Shown: in pieces, positions 18,389-27,905 of the stretch
Layout of the letters: each line of letters begins with the position of its first letter
Numbering within the stretch: position 1 is the first letter of the stretch
Origin: Mycobacterium stomatepiae
GTDB lineage: Bacteria > Actinomycetota > Actinomycetes > Mycobacteriales > Mycobacteriaceae
Assembly: GCF_010731715.1 (NCBI RefSeq)
Contig: NZ_AP022587.1
Span: 6,076,001-6,140,000 of the forward strand
DNA length: 64,000 nt
Reading direction: 5' to 3'
Position numbers and translations under genes: made by a program
The notes under the pieces: generated by a model
Database searches by the model: none
What the model was told of the DNA's origin: nothing
The model's input: only the letters and a program-made list of their open reading frames with translations

Positions 18389-19582
18389 ATGACCTCTTCC
18401 GCCGTTGACCGCACCCTCGCCGCGCTGCTCCCCACGTTCGACCTCTTCGACCCCGAACACGAGAACTGGAAGTACGACGCGTTTGCCTACGCCCGCGAAC
18501 ACTGCCCGGTCGTGCGCACCGAGACCGAATTGACCGGTCCGATGTGGATGGTTACCCGGTACGCCGACGTTCGCCAAGTTCTCGAGGATCCGGAAACGTT
18601 CTCCTCGCAGGGAGGTTCGCCCGCACCCACCCCGATCGGCCTGGGCCCGCTGGATTCGGATCCGCCGCTGCACACCGGATTTCGCAAGCTGCTCAACCCT
18701 TACCTGTCCCGCAAGTACGCACTGACGTTCGAGAGCGAGATGCGCGCCGTCGCGCGCGAGCTGATCGGCGGGTTCGTCGACAAGGGCAAGGTGGAACTCC
18801 TCGGCGAGTTCGCCGGACCTTTCGTGTCTCGGGTGCTGGCGTCGGTGGTCTTCAAGGAAACCGACATGGCGAAAATGGAGCGGGCCAAAGAGGTCGTCTT
18901 CGCCGTGACCGAGGACGGCACCGAACAAGATTTCATGAACCTCGGCATGCTCGCCGCTGAATACCTGGGCGCGGCCACCGAGAATCCACCCGAGGAAGAC
19001 GGAATCCTGCGGTCGCTGGTCACCGGCACGGTTGACGGCAAGCCGCTGGAAACACACGAGGCGCTCGGTGCCATCTGCGTCCTGTTCCTCGGTGGGCTGG
19101 ACACCACGCGCTCCGCGATCGGCACCATCGCAATGAACATCGCTCTGCAGCCCGAACTTGAAGCCCGCGTGCGAGATCCGCGTTGGGTGCGCAACGACAT
19201 GGACGAGTTCATCCGGCATGCTTCCCCGGTGGCCAGCTTCGGGCGCACTGTCACCCGCGACACCGAGGTCGGCGGCTGCCCCATGCGCAAGGGCGACCGG
19301 GTGCTGGTGCGGTTCGACTCGGCCAACCGGGACGAAGAGAAGTTCCCCGGCGCCGACCAGCTCCAGTTCGACCCGCCGCGCGGCGGAAACGCAGGCTTCG
19401 GTCTGGGCATCCACCGATGCGTCGGTATGCACCTGGCCCGGGTCGAGATCGCCATCGCGTTCGAAGAACTGCTGGCTCGCATCACCAACCTGAAATTCGA
19501 CGGAGATCCGGCCGACCTCAAGTGGGCTCCCGGTATCGCCAACTGTCCCGACCGCGTCCCGCTGACCTTCGAAAAGGTCTGA
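18389..19582 (+). CDS. Cytochrome P450
   Basis: The 397-residue soluble P450 has the heme loop FGLGIHRCVGMHLAR with Cys344 as thiolate ligand and an I-helix LGGLDTTRS in place of the usual AGxDT. It inserts oxygen into a hydrophobic substrate using ferredoxin electrons. ATG 18389 is preferred because TGGAG (18376-18380) is correctly spaced; ATG 18362 abuts the operator. A mycofactocin-type SDR starts 39 bases after it, suggesting hydroxylation followed by alcohol oxidation. Confidence 0.95.
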   Translation: MTSSAVDRTLAALLPTFDLFDPEHENWKYDAFAYAREHCPVVRTETELTGPMWMVTRYADVRQVLEDPETFSSQGGSPAPTPIGLGPLDSDPPLHTGFRKLLNPYLSRKYALTFESEMRAVARELIGGFVDKGKVELLGEFAGPFVSRVLASVVFKETDMAKMERAKEVVFAVTEDGTEQDFMNLGMLAAEYLGAATENPPEEDGILRSLVTGTVDGKPLETHEALGAICVLFLGGLDTTRSAIGTIAMNIALQPELEARVRDPRWVRNDMDEFIRHASPVASFGRTVTRDTEVGGCPMRKGDRVLVRFDSANRDEEKFPGADQLQFDPPRGGNAGFGLGIHRCVGMHLARVEIAIAFEELLARITNLKFDGDPADLKWAPGIANCPDRVPLTFEKV

Positions 19583-19621
19583 GCGGTAGCTTATTTCGGC
19601 GGCTCTCGATTGGAGAAATAG

Positions 19622-20455
19622 ATGACCGGACGGGTAGCCGGCAAGGTTGCGTTGATCACCGGTGCGGCGCGCGGGCAGGGGCGTAGCCATGCGCTGCGTC
19701 TTGCCGCGGAGGGCGCCGACATCATCGCGCTCGATATCTGCAGACAGATCGAGTCCGTGCCTTATTCGCTGGCGACGCCCGAGGATCTCGAGGAGACCGG
19801 CCGCCAGGTCAAAGAGCTCGGCCAGAACGTGGTGACCCGAGAGGTCGACGTCCGAGACGGTGAGGCGCTGACCTCGGCGGTGAACGACGGTGTGAGCCAA
19901 CTCGGGCGACTCGACATTGTGGTGGCCAACGCCGGCATCATGTCAATCGGTCCGTCGTTCGAATTGTCTGAGCAGACCTGGTCGCAGGTGGTCGACATCA
20001 ACCTGTCCGGGGTGTGGCGAACGACGAAAGCCGCGGTGCCGCACCTGATTGCCGGAGGCAACGGTGGATCGATCGTGCTCACCAGCAGCATCGCCGGGTT
20101 AATCGGGCAGCCTGGACTCGCGCATTATGTCGCGGCCAAGCACGGGGTGGTCGGGTTGATGAAGACGCTGGCACTCGAGCTGGCCCCGTTGAGCATCCGG
20201 GTCAACACCGTCAACCCGACGTGTGTCGATACCGACATGATCATGAACGAAGCGACTTATCGGATCTTCTTGCCCGACGATCCGCATCCGACGCGGGACA
20301 AGTTCGCCGTTCCGGCCGGGGAGATGAACGCCTTGCCGGTGCCGTGGATCGAAAGCGGCGACGTGAGCAACGCGGTGTTATTCCTAGCCAGCGACGAGGC
20401 CCGCTACATCACCGGCATCTCGTTGCCTGTCGATGCCGGCGCGGTGGCCAAGTGA
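19622..20455 (+). CDS. Mycofactocin-coupled short-chain dehydrogenase
   Basis: The 277-residue SDR has TGAARGQGRSHA as NAD loop, the active Ser in LTSSIAG and Tyr169/Lys173 in YVAAK. After the second strand it carries the long insertion DICRQIESVPYSLATPEDL, diagnostic of mycofactocin-dependent SDRs (carveol-dehydrogenase-like), which hold NAD tightly and pass electrons to mycofactocin. It probably oxidises the alcohol made by the preceding P450. Mycofactocin synthesis genes are not in the window. Confidence 0.9.
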   Translation: MTGRVAGKVALITGAARGQGRSHALRLAAEGADIIALDICRQIESVPYSLATPEDLEETGRQVKELGQNVVTREVDVRDGEALTSAVNDGVSQLGRLDIVVANAGIMSIGPSFELSEQTWSQVVDINLSGVWRTTKAAVPHLIAGGNGGSIVLTSSIAGLIGQPGLAHYVAAKHGVVGLMKTLALELAPLSIRVNTVNPTCVDTDMIMNEATYRIFLPDDPHPTRDKFAVPAGEMNALPVPWIESGDVSNAVLFLASDEARYITGISLPVDAGAVAK

Positions 20456-20461
20456 TACGCG

Positions 20462-21820
20462 ATGGCGCTCGATGTGACCGCAAAGGGGTTGAAGGACAGC
20501 GTGTCTCACAGAGTTGACGGAGTCTTTGACGTATTGGTGATCGGCGCGGGAGCCGGTGGAATGGCGGCCGCGGCGCGCCTGAACCGCCTTGGGTATCGGA
20601 CCCTGCTTGCGGAGAGCCGGGATCGAGTCGGAGGCCGCGCCTCCACGGTCGAGATCGAGGGGTTCCGGGTCAACACCGGTGCGTTGATCATCGAGACTGG
20701 TGGCGAGAACGGGAAGCTGTTCGAGGACCTGGGGCTGTCGATGGGGACCAGGTTGCCTACGCAGCCGCTTGTGTTGCGCCTTGGCAAACGAGACGTCCCG
20801 GTGATGAACGGAATCCCTGGCGCGGTATTGCAGACGTCGGTATCGCTGCTGGGCATCACCGCCCGCCGATTTCCCCGGCTGCGACCTGCGCCGCACCGCA
20901 CCCTCGCGGACGTGACGGCCCGCCGCGGCCCGTTCGTTCGTGGCCTGCTGCGCAATCTGACCAGCGCCTTGTTCGCGGCCGAGCCCACCGACGTGGAAGC
21001 CGCATTGCTATTCGACTACCTCACCAAGCCGAAGGCCTTGGACACCTACGCGATGCACCCCGAAGGCAGCATCGGCCCGTGGCGGGTGTTGGCCGATGAC
21101 TTCGAGCGCACCGGCGGGGTGCTGTGGCTGAATGCTGAGGTCAGACAGCTGACATTCGATGACGCCGGTCGGGTCGACGGCGCAATCGTGCGTCGCGACA
21201 ACGCCGACGTGTCCGTCGCGGTGCGCGCAGTCGTCAGCAATGCCGGCCCCGTCGCGACCGTGCGCATGTGTGGTGAGGACAACCTGCCCCCCGGCTACGC
21301 GGACCGGATCCGCGCGCAGTCGGCACCGAGCACCCTGATCACGGTGAATTTCGCCAGCAGGCGACCGCTTACCACGGTGCCAGGCGTGGTGTTCTTCGGT
21401 CCGACCCGGCGACTGGCCTACGCGGCGAATCTGACCGAGACGTGTCCCGAGATGGCGCCACCGGGATGGCATCTGTACGCGGGCGCCAGCACGCCGCACC
21501 CCGCTACCGGCGCCTTTGACGAAGCCGCCGAGATTGACATGTTGAAAGCCGATCTCGCCGAACACTTCCCGGGCTTCGAAACGGCGAAGATTCTGTCGAT
21601 ACAAATCTGTGCGGGGGAGGACTGGCCGGCCCAGCGGGCCATCGCCGGTCGTGACCTCCCGCAGACCACCCCGATTCCCAACCTGTTCAACGTCGGCGAC
21701 GGAGTGCGGGAATGGGCAACGGCGGGCCAGAGTGGTTGCGTGCACTCGGCCCGGTTGGTCGTCGAACGCGTTGCGTCGCTGGTCCCGGTGCTGGCTAAGC
21801 GGGTCGACGGTGTGGTTTGA
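20462..21820 (+). CDS. FAD-dependent amine oxidase/CrtI-like oxidoreductase
   Basis: The 452-residue protein has an N-terminal FAD fold, VLVIGAGAGGMAAAARLNRLG, followed by AESRDRVGGRAS, and a C-terminal VGDGVREWATAGQSGCVHSA segment. It is a flavoprotein oxidoreductase of the phytoene-desaturase/amine-oxidase superfamily. It starts 6 bases after the SDR stop and should share the P450-SDR transcript. A role in desaturating the ring or side chain of the same substrate is inference. Confidence 0.85.
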   Translation: MALDVTAKGLKDSVSHRVDGVFDVLVIGAGAGGMAAAARLNRLGYRTLLAESRDRVGGRASTVEIEGFRVNTGALIIETGGENGKLFEDLGLSMGTRLPTQPLVLRLGKRDVPVMNGIPGAVLQTSVSLLGITARRFPRLRPAPHRTLADVTARRGPFVRGLLRNLTSALFAAEPTDVEAALLFDYLTKPKALDTYAMHPEGSIGPWRVLADDFERTGGVLWLNAEVRQLTFDDAGRVDGAIVRRDNADVSVAVRAVVSNAGPVATVRMCGEDNLPPGYADRIRAQSAPSTLITVNFASRRPLTTVPGVVFFGPTRRLAYAANLTETCPEMAPPGWHLYAGASTPHPATGAFDEAAEIDMLKADLAEHFPGFETAKILSIQICAGEDWPAQRAIAGRDLPQTTPIPNLFNVGDGVREWATAGQSGCVHSARLVVERVASLVPVLAKRVDGVV

Positions 21821-21827
21821 TGGCAAG

Positions 21828-21846
21828 AACCAATTACTGTTTGGTT
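21828..21846. promoter_or_regulatory. Family A operator (site 4)
   Basis: AACCAATT-ACT-GTTTGGTT: the right half differs from GTTTGGTA only in the last base, while the left half is degenerate. It lies 23 bases before the epimerase-like gene. Confidence 0.6.
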
Positions 21847-21869
21847 AATCGATCGCGAGTGGAGAGGCG

Positions 21870-22982
21870 ATGAAGACCCTGGTCATCGGTGGCAGCGGAT
21901 CCACGGGTGTGCCGGTGCTGGAGGGTCTGCTGCGTCGGGGACACGACGTGACGATGCTGCATCGCGGCGTGCACGAACCCGACGGATTGCCCGATGTCCC
22001 GCACATCCACGCGGACCCGCACTTCCCCGAATCCCTGACCGAGGCGACCGGTGAAGCGCGCTACGACCTGGTGCTGGCGATGTACGGGCGGGTCGCGACC
22101 ATCGCCGAGGTGTTCGCCGGCCGGTGTGGTCACCTGATCAGCGTCGGCGGCGTACCGGCCTATCGTGGCTGCTTACAGGCTGCGCGGGTACACCCCTACG
22201 GCATGGCGCTCAACGCCCGCGAGGACGGGCCGCTGTCCGATAGCGTTGAGCCGGTTCCGAAGTTCGCCAAGTTGATTCGAGCCGCCGAACGTGCCGTGCT
22301 CGACCGGGCCGAAGCCGGCGCGTACCGGGGCACGGTGATCCGCTATCCGGCGATCTATGGCCCCCGCAACCTGGTGCCCTGGGAGTGGTCGGTGATGCGC
22401 CGGGTGCGTGACGGCAGGCGCCGGATGATCTTGCCCGACAACGGATTGTGGATCATCTCGCGGTGCGCGGGCCGCAACGCCGCCGAAGTGGTGCTTAGCG
22501 CGGTGGACCATCCCGACATGGCGAACGGGCAGGCCTACAACGCCGCTGATGACGACCAGTTCACCGTGCGGCAGTGGGCCGAGACCGTAGCCGACATCAT
22601 GGGGGCCGACATCGAATTCGTCGGGGTCCCGCGAGAGATGGCGCCGTCCGCGCTCATCGAGCTGCTGCCGCCGAGCGGCGATCCGCACATTCTGCTGGAC
22701 AACAACAAGGCCAAGCGGGAGCTCGGCTATGCCCAGGCGGTACCCGCCCGGGTCGCAATGGTCGAGGCGGTCGAGTGGCTCAGCGCCAATCCGGTGACGC
22801 CCGTGGACTATCCGCTGTATCCGGCGCGCTTCGACTACGACGCCGAAGACCGGCTCATCGATGCGTATCTGCAGGCGGTGCGATGGGTGCGAGAACAGGC
22901 TCCGGACGAAGCGCCCGAGGTACGACACCCGATGCCGCATCCCAAGACCGTGTCCGTCGGCCGCGATGCAGCCGGTCGGTGA
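21870..22982 (+). CDS. NAD-dependent epimerase/dehydratase family protein
   Basis: The 370-residue extended SDR has the N-terminal loop VIGGSGSTGVPVLEG and a YPAIYGPRN segment, but no obvious YxxxK pair in the usual place, so it may be an isoflavone-reductase/NmrA-like member acting on a non-sugar substrate. It starts a second unit in the same direction: the nitronate-monooxygenase-like enzyme and a crotonase follow closely. Confidence 0.8.
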   Translation: MKTLVIGGSGSTGVPVLEGLLRRGHDVTMLHRGVHEPDGLPDVPHIHADPHFPESLTEATGEARYDLVLAMYGRVATIAEVFAGRCGHLISVGGVPAYRGCLQAARVHPYGMALNAREDGPLSDSVEPVPKFAKLIRAAERAVLDRAEAGAYRGTVIRYPAIYGPRNLVPWEWSVMRRVRDGRRRMILPDNGLWIISRCAGRNAAEVVLSAVDHPDMANGQAYNAADDDQFTVRQWAETVADIMGADIEFVGVPREMAPSALIELLPPSGDPHILLDNNKAKRELGYAQAVPARVAMVEAVEWLSANPVTPVDYPLYPARFDYDAEDRLIDAYLQAVRWVREQAPDEAPEVRHPMPHPKTVSVGRDAAGR

Positions 22983-23010
22983 AGCAATGATCAGCAGGCC
23001 TTAGGAGGGC

Positions 23011-24048
23011 ATGGTGAGCCGTATGTGGCGCCGATTCCAAGATCTGGTTGGTGTCGAGTACCCCGTCATGCAGGACGGCATGGGCCCCTCGCCCGCGACG
23101 CACCTCGCGGCCGCGGTGTCGGCGGCAGGCGGCCTGGGCACGGTGAGTTGTCCTAGCATCGTCAACACCTCAGAAGAATTCCTGCGCAAAGGCTTTCGTG
23201 GCGCCATCGAGTACGTCGCCGCGCACACCGATCGGCCTTTTGCGGTCAACGTCCCCGTCGGGCGCACTCCCGACGGAGAGCTACTGCTGGTTAGCCGGAC
23301 CTGTATCGACGAGGCGATATCGGTCAAGCGGGACGGCGGCCGGGTAGGCGAGCAGTTGCGCGCGATCGTGACGTCGGCGGGTTTCGCCGGCGAATTCGGC
23401 TCCGCCATCCGCGAATCCGGTCTCGTGCACATGGCCAAGGTCGGCTCGGTGCGACACGCACTGAAGGCCGCCGAGTACGGCGCGAACGTCATCATCGCAT
23501 CGGGCTACGAGATGGGCGGGCATACCCACGCCAAGGGTGTGCACACAATGGTGTTGGCACCACAGGTGATTGGTGCCCTCGATATCCCGGTCGTTGTCTC
23601 CGGCGGCATCTGCGACGGGCGCGGGTTGGCCGCGGTGTTGGCGATGGGAGCGGCCGCGGCGGCAATGGGAACCCGCTTCATCGCCACCCAGGAGCACCAA
23701 TGGCATCAGGCCTATAAGCAACGCATCGTCGACGCGAAAGAGTGGGACGACGTTGTCTACGGCGGCATCTACGCGCCGATCCGCGGACTGCGCAACGACG
23801 CGATTGCCGCGCTGGACAAGGCGCGAGAGACGCTGTCACCCCAGGAGTTTCAGGCTTGGGAAGAGGAACAGATCCGCGTGGCCCAGCGCGATGGGGATGT
23901 CGAGCCCGGCCTTCTGGTTGCCGGGCAGGTGTCCGCCGCGATCGACGACATCCCCACCGTCGCCGAGCTGGTCACCCGCATCGTCGCCGAGGCACACGAA
24001 CTGCTGGCCGCTTCGGCGTCGGTCCTGGAAGAGCCGGCGTGTCCATAA
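23011..24048 (+). CDS. Nitronate monooxygenase-like FMN enzyme
   Basis: The 345-residue TIM-barrel flavoprotein has VEYPVMQDGMGP at the N-terminus, ASGYEMGGHT (with the His typical of nitronate monooxygenases), the phosphate loop VVSGGICDGRGLAAVLAMGA and GTRFIATQEH. Members oxidise nitronates or act as FabK-like enoyl reductases; in catabolic clusters many have unknown acyl-CoA substrates. A strong TTAGGAGGGC lies just before the ATG. The next crotonase overlaps its stop by 10 bases. Confidence 0.88.
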   Translation: MVSRMWRRFQDLVGVEYPVMQDGMGPSPATHLAAAVSAAGGLGTVSCPSIVNTSEEFLRKGFRGAIEYVAAHTDRPFAVNVPVGRTPDGELLLVSRTCIDEAISVKRDGGRVGEQLRAIVTSAGFAGEFGSAIRESGLVHMAKVGSVRHALKAAEYGANVIIASGYEMGGHTHAKGVHTMVLAPQVIGALDIPVVVSGGICDGRGLAAVLAMGAAAAAMGTRFIATQEHQWHQAYKQRIVDAKEWDDVVYGGIYAPIRGLRNDAIAALDKARETLSPQEFQAWEEEQIRVAQRDGDVEPGLLVAGQVSAAIDDIPTVAELVTRIVAEAHELLAASASVLEEPACP

Positions 24049-24809
24049 CCGAGACCGTCGATGCCGACGGGGTCGCCGAGCTGGTGGTGGACCACCCGCC
24101 CGCCAATGCCTACACCATCGGCGATCTGGCCCGGCTCACCGAGTTGCTGTGCAGCTATGAGCATCGCGAAGAGGTGCGAGTTGTCATGTTACGGGCCGAG
24201 GGCAACGGGTTCTGCGCGGGTGGTGATCTCAAGGAAGTCCAGTCCCTGCCAGGGTTTGGGGGAATCCTCGGCCAAGCCAGGGGCTCGCAGGATTCCAGCC
24301 TGGCCATCGCCGAGTGCGCGGTACCCGTGATCGGCTGCATCCATGGTTACTGCGTGGGCGTGGGCGTGTTGCTGGCCGGGACTTGTGACGTCCTCATTGG
24401 CTGTGCTGCAACAAAATTCGTTCTCGCCGAGCTAGACAATGGAGCCACCACCGGGGGTGTGCAGGCGCTCGGCCTGCTACCCGAGAAGCGAATTCGCACC
24501 GCGATGTTCACCTGCGAACCGGTCGACATCTCCGAGCTTTACGCCTACGGCAGCGTCTACCACGTGGAACCGACCGTGGCCGCGACGGTGGACAGGGCTA
24601 GGGAGATCGCCGCGACGATTGCGAAAAAGACGCCTCGGGTGGTGCGGGCGTTGAAACGGTCGCTGAACAACACCGCCGCTCGTGACCTACGCACGCTGTA
24701 TCGACAGGAGCTCAGCTACACCTTCGAACTCAATATGCTCGGCGACGCTTCGGCTGCCCGGCAGACCTTCCTGGATCGGACTCGCGCGGGCTATCTGGAC
24801 GGCGACTAA
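24039..24809 (+). CDS. Enoyl-CoA hydratase/isomerase (crotonase)
   Basis: The 256-residue crotonase has the oxyanion loop NGFCAGGDLKE and a second loop GVGVLLAGTCDVLIG. GTG 24039 overlaps the end of the nitronate-monooxygenase-like gene, so translation is coupled. Neither of the two Glu positions of classical hydratases is obvious (LDNGATTGG in the second region), so isomerase or retro-aldol chemistry is possible. It converges with the P450 at 24822. Confidence 0.88.
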   Translation: MSITETVDADGVAELVVDHPPANAYTIGDLARLTELLCSYEHREEVRVVMLRAEGNGFCAGGDLKEVQSLPGFGGILGQARGSQDSSLAIAECAVPVIGCIHGYCVGVGVLLAGTCDVLIGCAATKFVLAELDNGATTGGVQALGLLPEKRIRTAMFTCEPVDISELYAYGSVYHVEPTVAATVDRAREIAATIAKKTPRVVRALKRSLNNTAARDLRTLYRQELSYTFELNMLGDASAARQTFLDRTRAGYLDGD

Positions 24810-24821
24810 ACAATCGCAGGA

Positions 24822-26075
24822 TCAGGCCGTTGCCGCCGGTTCCAGCCGGACCGGTAGCGCCGCGGCGAAACCGGCGAGCACGCGCGAGCCCGGAGTGAAC
24901 GTGGCGGGCATCGCCAGATAACCGTTGACCAGTGGGATTGTCGGATACCGGCGGACTTGCTCACGGTCGATCACGTAATCGGGCATCCGCGCAAGGACCT
25001 CGCCGAGCAGAACAGTCAGCTCCATCGGCGCCAGGAACGATCCGAGGCAGCGATGCACGCCGAACCCGAACGACAAGTGCTTGCCACTGTTCTCGCGGTC
25101 CAGCAGCACCTCATCGGGGTGCGCAAAGACGGCGGGATCCAGGTTGGCGCCACCGATTGCGCAATACACTCGATCACCCGGCGTGAATTGATGGCCCTGG
25201 ATCTCAACGGGTTTGGCGACCGTGCGCGCTACCCCGGTACCAGGCGGGAAGTAGCGCAGCATTTCGTCGATCGCCGTCGGAATCCGGGCGGGGTCGGCGA
25301 TCAGCGTCTCGCGGTCGCTGGGATGTTCGCCCAGGTAACCGAACATGTGCGCGATGAGCGCGGTCGAGGTGTCGATACCGCCGTTGAGCAGCATGAACAA
25401 CAGTTCGGTCACCATGTCGTCGTCGAGCGGCTCGCCGTCGACCTCACCGGTCAGCAACGCGTCGACCAGATCGCCGCGTTCGCCTGCGATCGCTCGCCGC
25501 TCGACCACGGTGGCTCGCACGTCCTCGACGAGCGCCACCAGGTCGCGCGCCGAACCCTTCTCCCGGTACACGGCTTTGTGCAAGGTCGTGGCGTATTGCT
25601 CCCACTTGTCCAGTGACAGGCCGAAGTAGTCGAGCGATACCATCGCGGGCAGTGGATTCGCGATCTGGTCCACGAAATCGACACTGCCGGAGCCGATGAC
25701 GCGGTCGATCGTCCAGGACACGATCTCCTGCATCCGCGGGCGGTAGGCGTCGATCGCCTTGCGCGACAACAGCGGGGCCAGCAACTTGCGGTAGGCCTGG
25801 GATACCGGCGGGTCCATCTCCATCATTCCCATGCGAACGGGGTTGGTAGGCACCGTCGCACCGCCCCTCACGACGTCGTCGGCGAAGGGCAGGTCGCGAC
25901 CGCTGACAAATGTCTCGGGGTCGGCCAGCACCCTTTTGATGTCGTCGTAGCGGGTCAGTACCGCGAAACCGTCGTGCCGGTCGCTGTGGGCGACGGGGCA
26001 GTGCTGTCGCATGCCTTCATACATGTCGCGCCAATGCTCGGCGAAGTATTGCGAGTGATGGTCGAACTGATCCAC
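24822..26075 (-). CDS. Cytochrome P450
   Basis: The 417-residue P450 has the heme loop FGFGVHRCLGSFLAP with Cys343 and an I-helix LLNGGIDTSTA. The reading frame extends further upstream, but GTG 26075 is preceded by GGGAGAG and gives a normal N-terminus (MDQFDHHSQYF); a longer form would run through the operator at 26114-26132. It is the second P450 under a family A site and probably uses the ferredoxin at 15583. It is divergent from the acyl-CoA ligase, and both promoters share a 206-base gap. Confidence 0.93.
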   Translation of the reverse strand: MDQFDHHSQYFAEHWRDMYEGMRQHCPVAHSDRHDGFAVLTRYDDIKRVLADPETFVSGRDLPFADDVVRGGATVPTNPVRMGMMEMDPPVSQAYRKLLAPLLSRKAIDAYRPRMQEIVSWTIDRVIGSGSVDFVDQIANPLPAMVSLDYFGLSLDKWEQYATTLHKAVYREKGSARDLVALVEDVRATVVERRAIAGERGDLVDALLTGEVDGEPLDDDMVTELLFMLLNGGIDTSTALIAHMFGYLGEHPSDRETLIADPARIPTAIDEMLRYFPPGTGVARTVAKPVEIQGHQFTPGDRVYCAIGGANLDPAVFAHPDEVLLDRENSGKHLSFGFGVHRCLGSFLAPMELTVLLGEVLARMPDYVIDREQVRRYPTIPLVNGYLAMPATFTPGSRVLAGFAAALPVRLEPAATA

Positions 26076-26113
26076 TAGTGCTCTCCCGATCCGGATGGCG
26101 ACGGTCGCCACGG

Positions 26114-26132
26114 TACCAAACGTCGTTTGGTA
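26114..26132. promoter_or_regulatory. Family A operator (site 5, perfect palindrome)
   Basis: TACCAAACGTCGTTTGGTA is a perfect 8-3-8 palindrome and the best copy of the family. It lies 38 bases upstream of the P450 GTG start. Confidence 0.8.
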
Positions 26133-26211
26133 TAGCAAGGTTGCCCCCACGGGTGACAGCGGCGTTGGGCGCCTTTCTTCTTCTGCTGTACCGAGATTGC
26201 GCGGCATTTTC

Positions 26212-26230
26212 AACCAAACGGCATATGGTT
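26212..26230. promoter_or_regulatory. Family A operator (site 6)
   Basis: AACCAAAC-GGC-ATATGGTT: a strong left half and a weaker right half. It lies 51 bases before the acyl-CoA ligase. With site 5 it makes the divergent gap a two-operator region. Confidence 0.6.
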
Positions 26231-26281
26231 ATGATGAGCGGACCCCCGCTGTGCCGCACGAAACGTTGAAGGGGATCCGCG

Positions 26282-27838
26282 ATGAGTATCAAGCACCATG
26301 CGACCGACGTTGTGCACTATCACTCGCGTCGCCGGCCGGATCGGCCGGCGATCGAGGACGTCCGCTCCGGTGCGGTGTTCACGTGGCGCGAACTCGAGGA
26401 TCGGGTGGCCGGTTTGGCCGGGGCGCTCGCCGACGACCTTGGCATCGGTCGTGGTGACCGGGTCGCGGTGCTGTCCGTCAATCACCCCTGGGTGTTGATT
26501 CTGCAGTTCGCGTGCATGCGCATCGGGGCGATGTTGGTTCCGCTGAATTTTCGGCTGGCGCAGCCCGAGCTCGAATTCTGCTGCGCGGACTCCGAACCAG
26601 CCGTGCTGGTCCACGACGCGGTCTGGGCGGAGACGGCCGCGCGCGTAGCCGCCGCCGCGCGGGTTCCCCGGCTGGCGTCTTTCGGTGTCGAGGATGCCGC
26701 ATGTGACATCGTCGCCGCCGCGGAGCGTTCGGCACCCCGCAGCGCGGCGCCGGTCGTCGCGGTCACCGATCCAGTCCAGTTGATCTACACTTCGGGCACC
26801 ACGGGACGCCCGAAGGCGGCGATCTGTACGCACCGGATGCTGCACTACCAGATGCTGAATTCGCTCGACCCTTATGAATTGACCTCCGCCAGCCGGTATC
26901 TGGCAGTCTTGCCGTTTTTTCACGCCGCGGGTCTGAACAGCATGACGAACCCCATCTTGGCCCTGGGCAGCACGGTGTCGGTGCTACCGGCATTCGACCC
27001 GGCTGAGGTAGTGGGCTTGCTCAGTGACGCGGCGAAGGGATTCACACACTTCTCCGGAGCGCCCGTGATGTATCAGGTCATGGCCAGGGTCCCGGGGTTC
27101 GCCGAGGCGGACTTCGGTCACATTCGACACGGTCAGGTCGGTGGCGGGTTTTTGAATTACGACGTAACCAAGGCTTTTTTCGAGCGCGGTTGGCCGCTGA
27201 GTCCCGGATACGGTGCGACGGAAATGGGGCCCATCGTCAGTGTGATACGGCCTTCGGACACGCTCCGGAAATTCGGCTCGTGCGGTGATCCAGTGCAGTA
27301 CACCAATATTCGCATTGTCGGGAGCGACGGCCGGGACGTCGAAGTGGGCGAGGCGGGGGAGCTGTGGGCCAACGGACCGGCGGTAACGGCGGGCTATTGG
27401 CGCCGGGACTCCGATGATGACGCGGCGTTTCACGGTGATTGGTTTCGTACCGGTGATGCGGTCAAGCGCGACGAAGATGTTTTCTTGACGATGGTCGACC
27501 GCTTCAAGGACATGTACAAGTCGGGTGGGGAAAACGTCTATCCGGCGGAGGTGGAGCGCGTGCTCCAGGAGCATGCCGACATCGCCGACGCCGCCGTTAT
27601 CCCGATCGCCGACGAGCGCTGGGGTGAGGTCGGACGGGCGTTGATCGTCCTGAATCCCGCCGCTGACCTGGACTGCGACGCGCTGGCCGAGTACTGCCGC
27701 GGGCGGTTGGCGCGGTACAAGGTGCCAGCGGAGTTCGTGGCGGTGGAGCCGTTTGAGCGCAATGTGACCGGCAAGCTGCCCAAGGCCGATTTGAAGAAGC
27801 GGTACGGGTCGCCCACGTCGAGTGTCTCCGCGCAATGA
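26282..27838 (+). CDS. Acyl-CoA synthetase (FadD-like AMP-binding enzyme)
   Basis: The 518-residue ligase has the P-loop YTSGTTGRPKAA, GYGATEMGP, the hinge motif DRFKDMYKSGGENVYPAEVE and the catalytic Lys in GKLPKADLKK. It activates a carboxylic acid with ATP and CoA and is probably the entry step that feeds the acyl-CoA enzymes of the island. AAGGGG precedes the ATG. A TetR gene follows 67 bases downstream. Confidence 0.93.
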   Translation: MSIKHHATDVVHYHSRRRPDRPAIEDVRSGAVFTWRELEDRVAGLAGALADDLGIGRGDRVAVLSVNHPWVLILQFACMRIGAMLVPLNFRLAQPELEFCCADSEPAVLVHDAVWAETAARVAAAARVPRLASFGVEDAACDIVAAAERSAPRSAAPVVAVTDPVQLIYTSGTTGRPKAAICTHRMLHYQMLNSLDPYELTSASRYLAVLPFFHAAGLNSMTNPILALGSTVSVLPAFDPAEVVGLLSDAAKGFTHFSGAPVMYQVMARVPGFAEADFGHIRHGQVGGGFLNYDVTKAFFERGWPLSPGYGATEMGPIVSVIRPSDTLRKFGSCGDPVQYTNIRIVGSDGRDVEVGEAGELWANGPAVTAGYWRRDSDDDAAFHGDWFRTGDAVKRDEDVFLTMVDRFKDMYKSGGENVYPAEVERVLQEHADIADAAVIPIADERWGEVGRALIVLNPAADLDCDALAEYCRGRLARYKVPAEFVAVEPFERNVTGKLPKADLKKRYGSPTSSVSAQ

Positions 27839-27862
27839 GTGTCGGCCACCCGGGCGCGCGGT

Positions 27863-27882
27863 GTTTGGTTAATCTGAAACCA
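27863..27882. promoter_or_regulatory. GTTTGGTT half-site in front of TetR gene
   Basis: GTTTGGTTAA is an intact family A half-site, but the left half is missing. TGGTT and AACCA also form an inverted repeat around 7 bases (27866-27882). It lies 23 bases before the TetR start and may allow autoregulation. Confidence 0.45.
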
Positions 27883-27905
27883 CACATCCCCGGAAGGCGA
27901 ACGGC

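Noticed and set aside
18314..19900. A 528-codon minus-strand frame over the P450
   Set aside because: The opposite strand encodes an intact P450 with a heme motif; the long open frame is a codon-bias shadow.
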